DNA of 12,843 nucleotides, from positions 1 through 12,843 of the forward strand of contig CAJFUU010000060.1 in the NCBI GenBank assembly GCA_904420265.1, written 5' to 3'. The first letter of the stretch is position 1. Each line of letters opens with the position of its first letter. The notes beneath the pieces were generated by a model, which made no database searches, was not told the origin of the DNA, and was given only the letters and a program-made list of their open reading frames with translations. This document shows positions 12,709 to 12,843 of the stretch, piece by piece. Source of the DNA: an uncultured Clostridia bacterium. Its GTDB lineage: Bacteria > Bacillota > Clostridia > Christensenellales > Aristaeellaceae. The translations under genes were made by a program, and so were the position numbers.

Positions 12709-12843
12709 GCGGTCAAACACTGCCGCCCGGCGGGCTGCGGGCAGCTTCCTGTCTGCGGTTTTCGGCCGTTTGGCTGGACGCCGTTTGTGGCGGGCCGCGA
12801 TTTTCCTTTGGAGAGCCGGCTGGCGCGGGCGAGAAGGAAGGAC

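Overview
The window is a 12.8 kb, GC-rich piece of bacterial chromosome in which every convincing gene lies on the + strand. Strong AGGAGG-type ribosome binding sites, a class 1B dihydroorotate dehydrogenase, a PyrB-PyrI pair, a VanR/VanS-like two-component system, a CGGC-domain protein and a VanZ-RDD fusion together suggest a GC-rich, probably gut-associated member of the Clostridia (Bacillota). This placement is inferred from gene content and style; no marker gene is present to fix the genus.

Layout. (1) 1-2996: the 3' part of a pyrimidine operon, pyrD (truncated by the window edge)-pyrF-pyrE-pyrB-pyrI, tightly packed with 8-nt and 4-nt overlaps. It covers dihydroorotate to UMP plus the aspartate transcarbamoylase catalytic and regulatory chains. 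(2) 2997-4124: a gene-free gap with a hairpin after pyrI and a mosaic tandem repeat array (49-bp and about 110-bp units). (3) 4125-4469: a small CGGC-domain protein behind its own near-consensus promoter. (4) 4535-6512: an OmpR-family response regulator and a membrane sensor histidine kinase, the latter probably starting at TTG and translationally coupled. (5) 6513-7782: a second gap with two tandem copies of a 257-bp unit and a long imperfect palindrome. (6) 7783-9090: two integral membrane proteins (one unknown, one DUF2238/YjdF-like) followed by a clear intrinsic terminator. (7) 9141-10549: a third gap, with a purine-rich tract and then a higher-order tandem array of alternating about 141-bp and about 184-bp units. 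(8) 10606-11769: a VanZ-RDD membrane protein with a good promoter and an 11-bp-spaced direct repeat just upstream. (9) 11904-12572: a secreted protein made of two homologous beta-rich domains, followed by a hairpin and a short direct repeat. The last 130 bases hold no gene I can support.

How the parts may connect. The pyr genes form one pathway. The two-component system has no co-transcribed target, but a module of two TTTTCAG heptamers 23 bp apart, with a -10-like hexamer at an identical distance, stands upstream of both the response regulator and the membrane-protein pair at 7783. A separate 11-bp-spaced direct repeat stands upstream of VanZ-RDD. These are candidate regulatory links among cell-envelope genes; the sequence alone does not prove them. 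The most unusual property is that three of the gaps are filled by three largely different repeat arrays. They look coding on both strands but are best read as non-coding satellites; two of them share an exact 14-mer.
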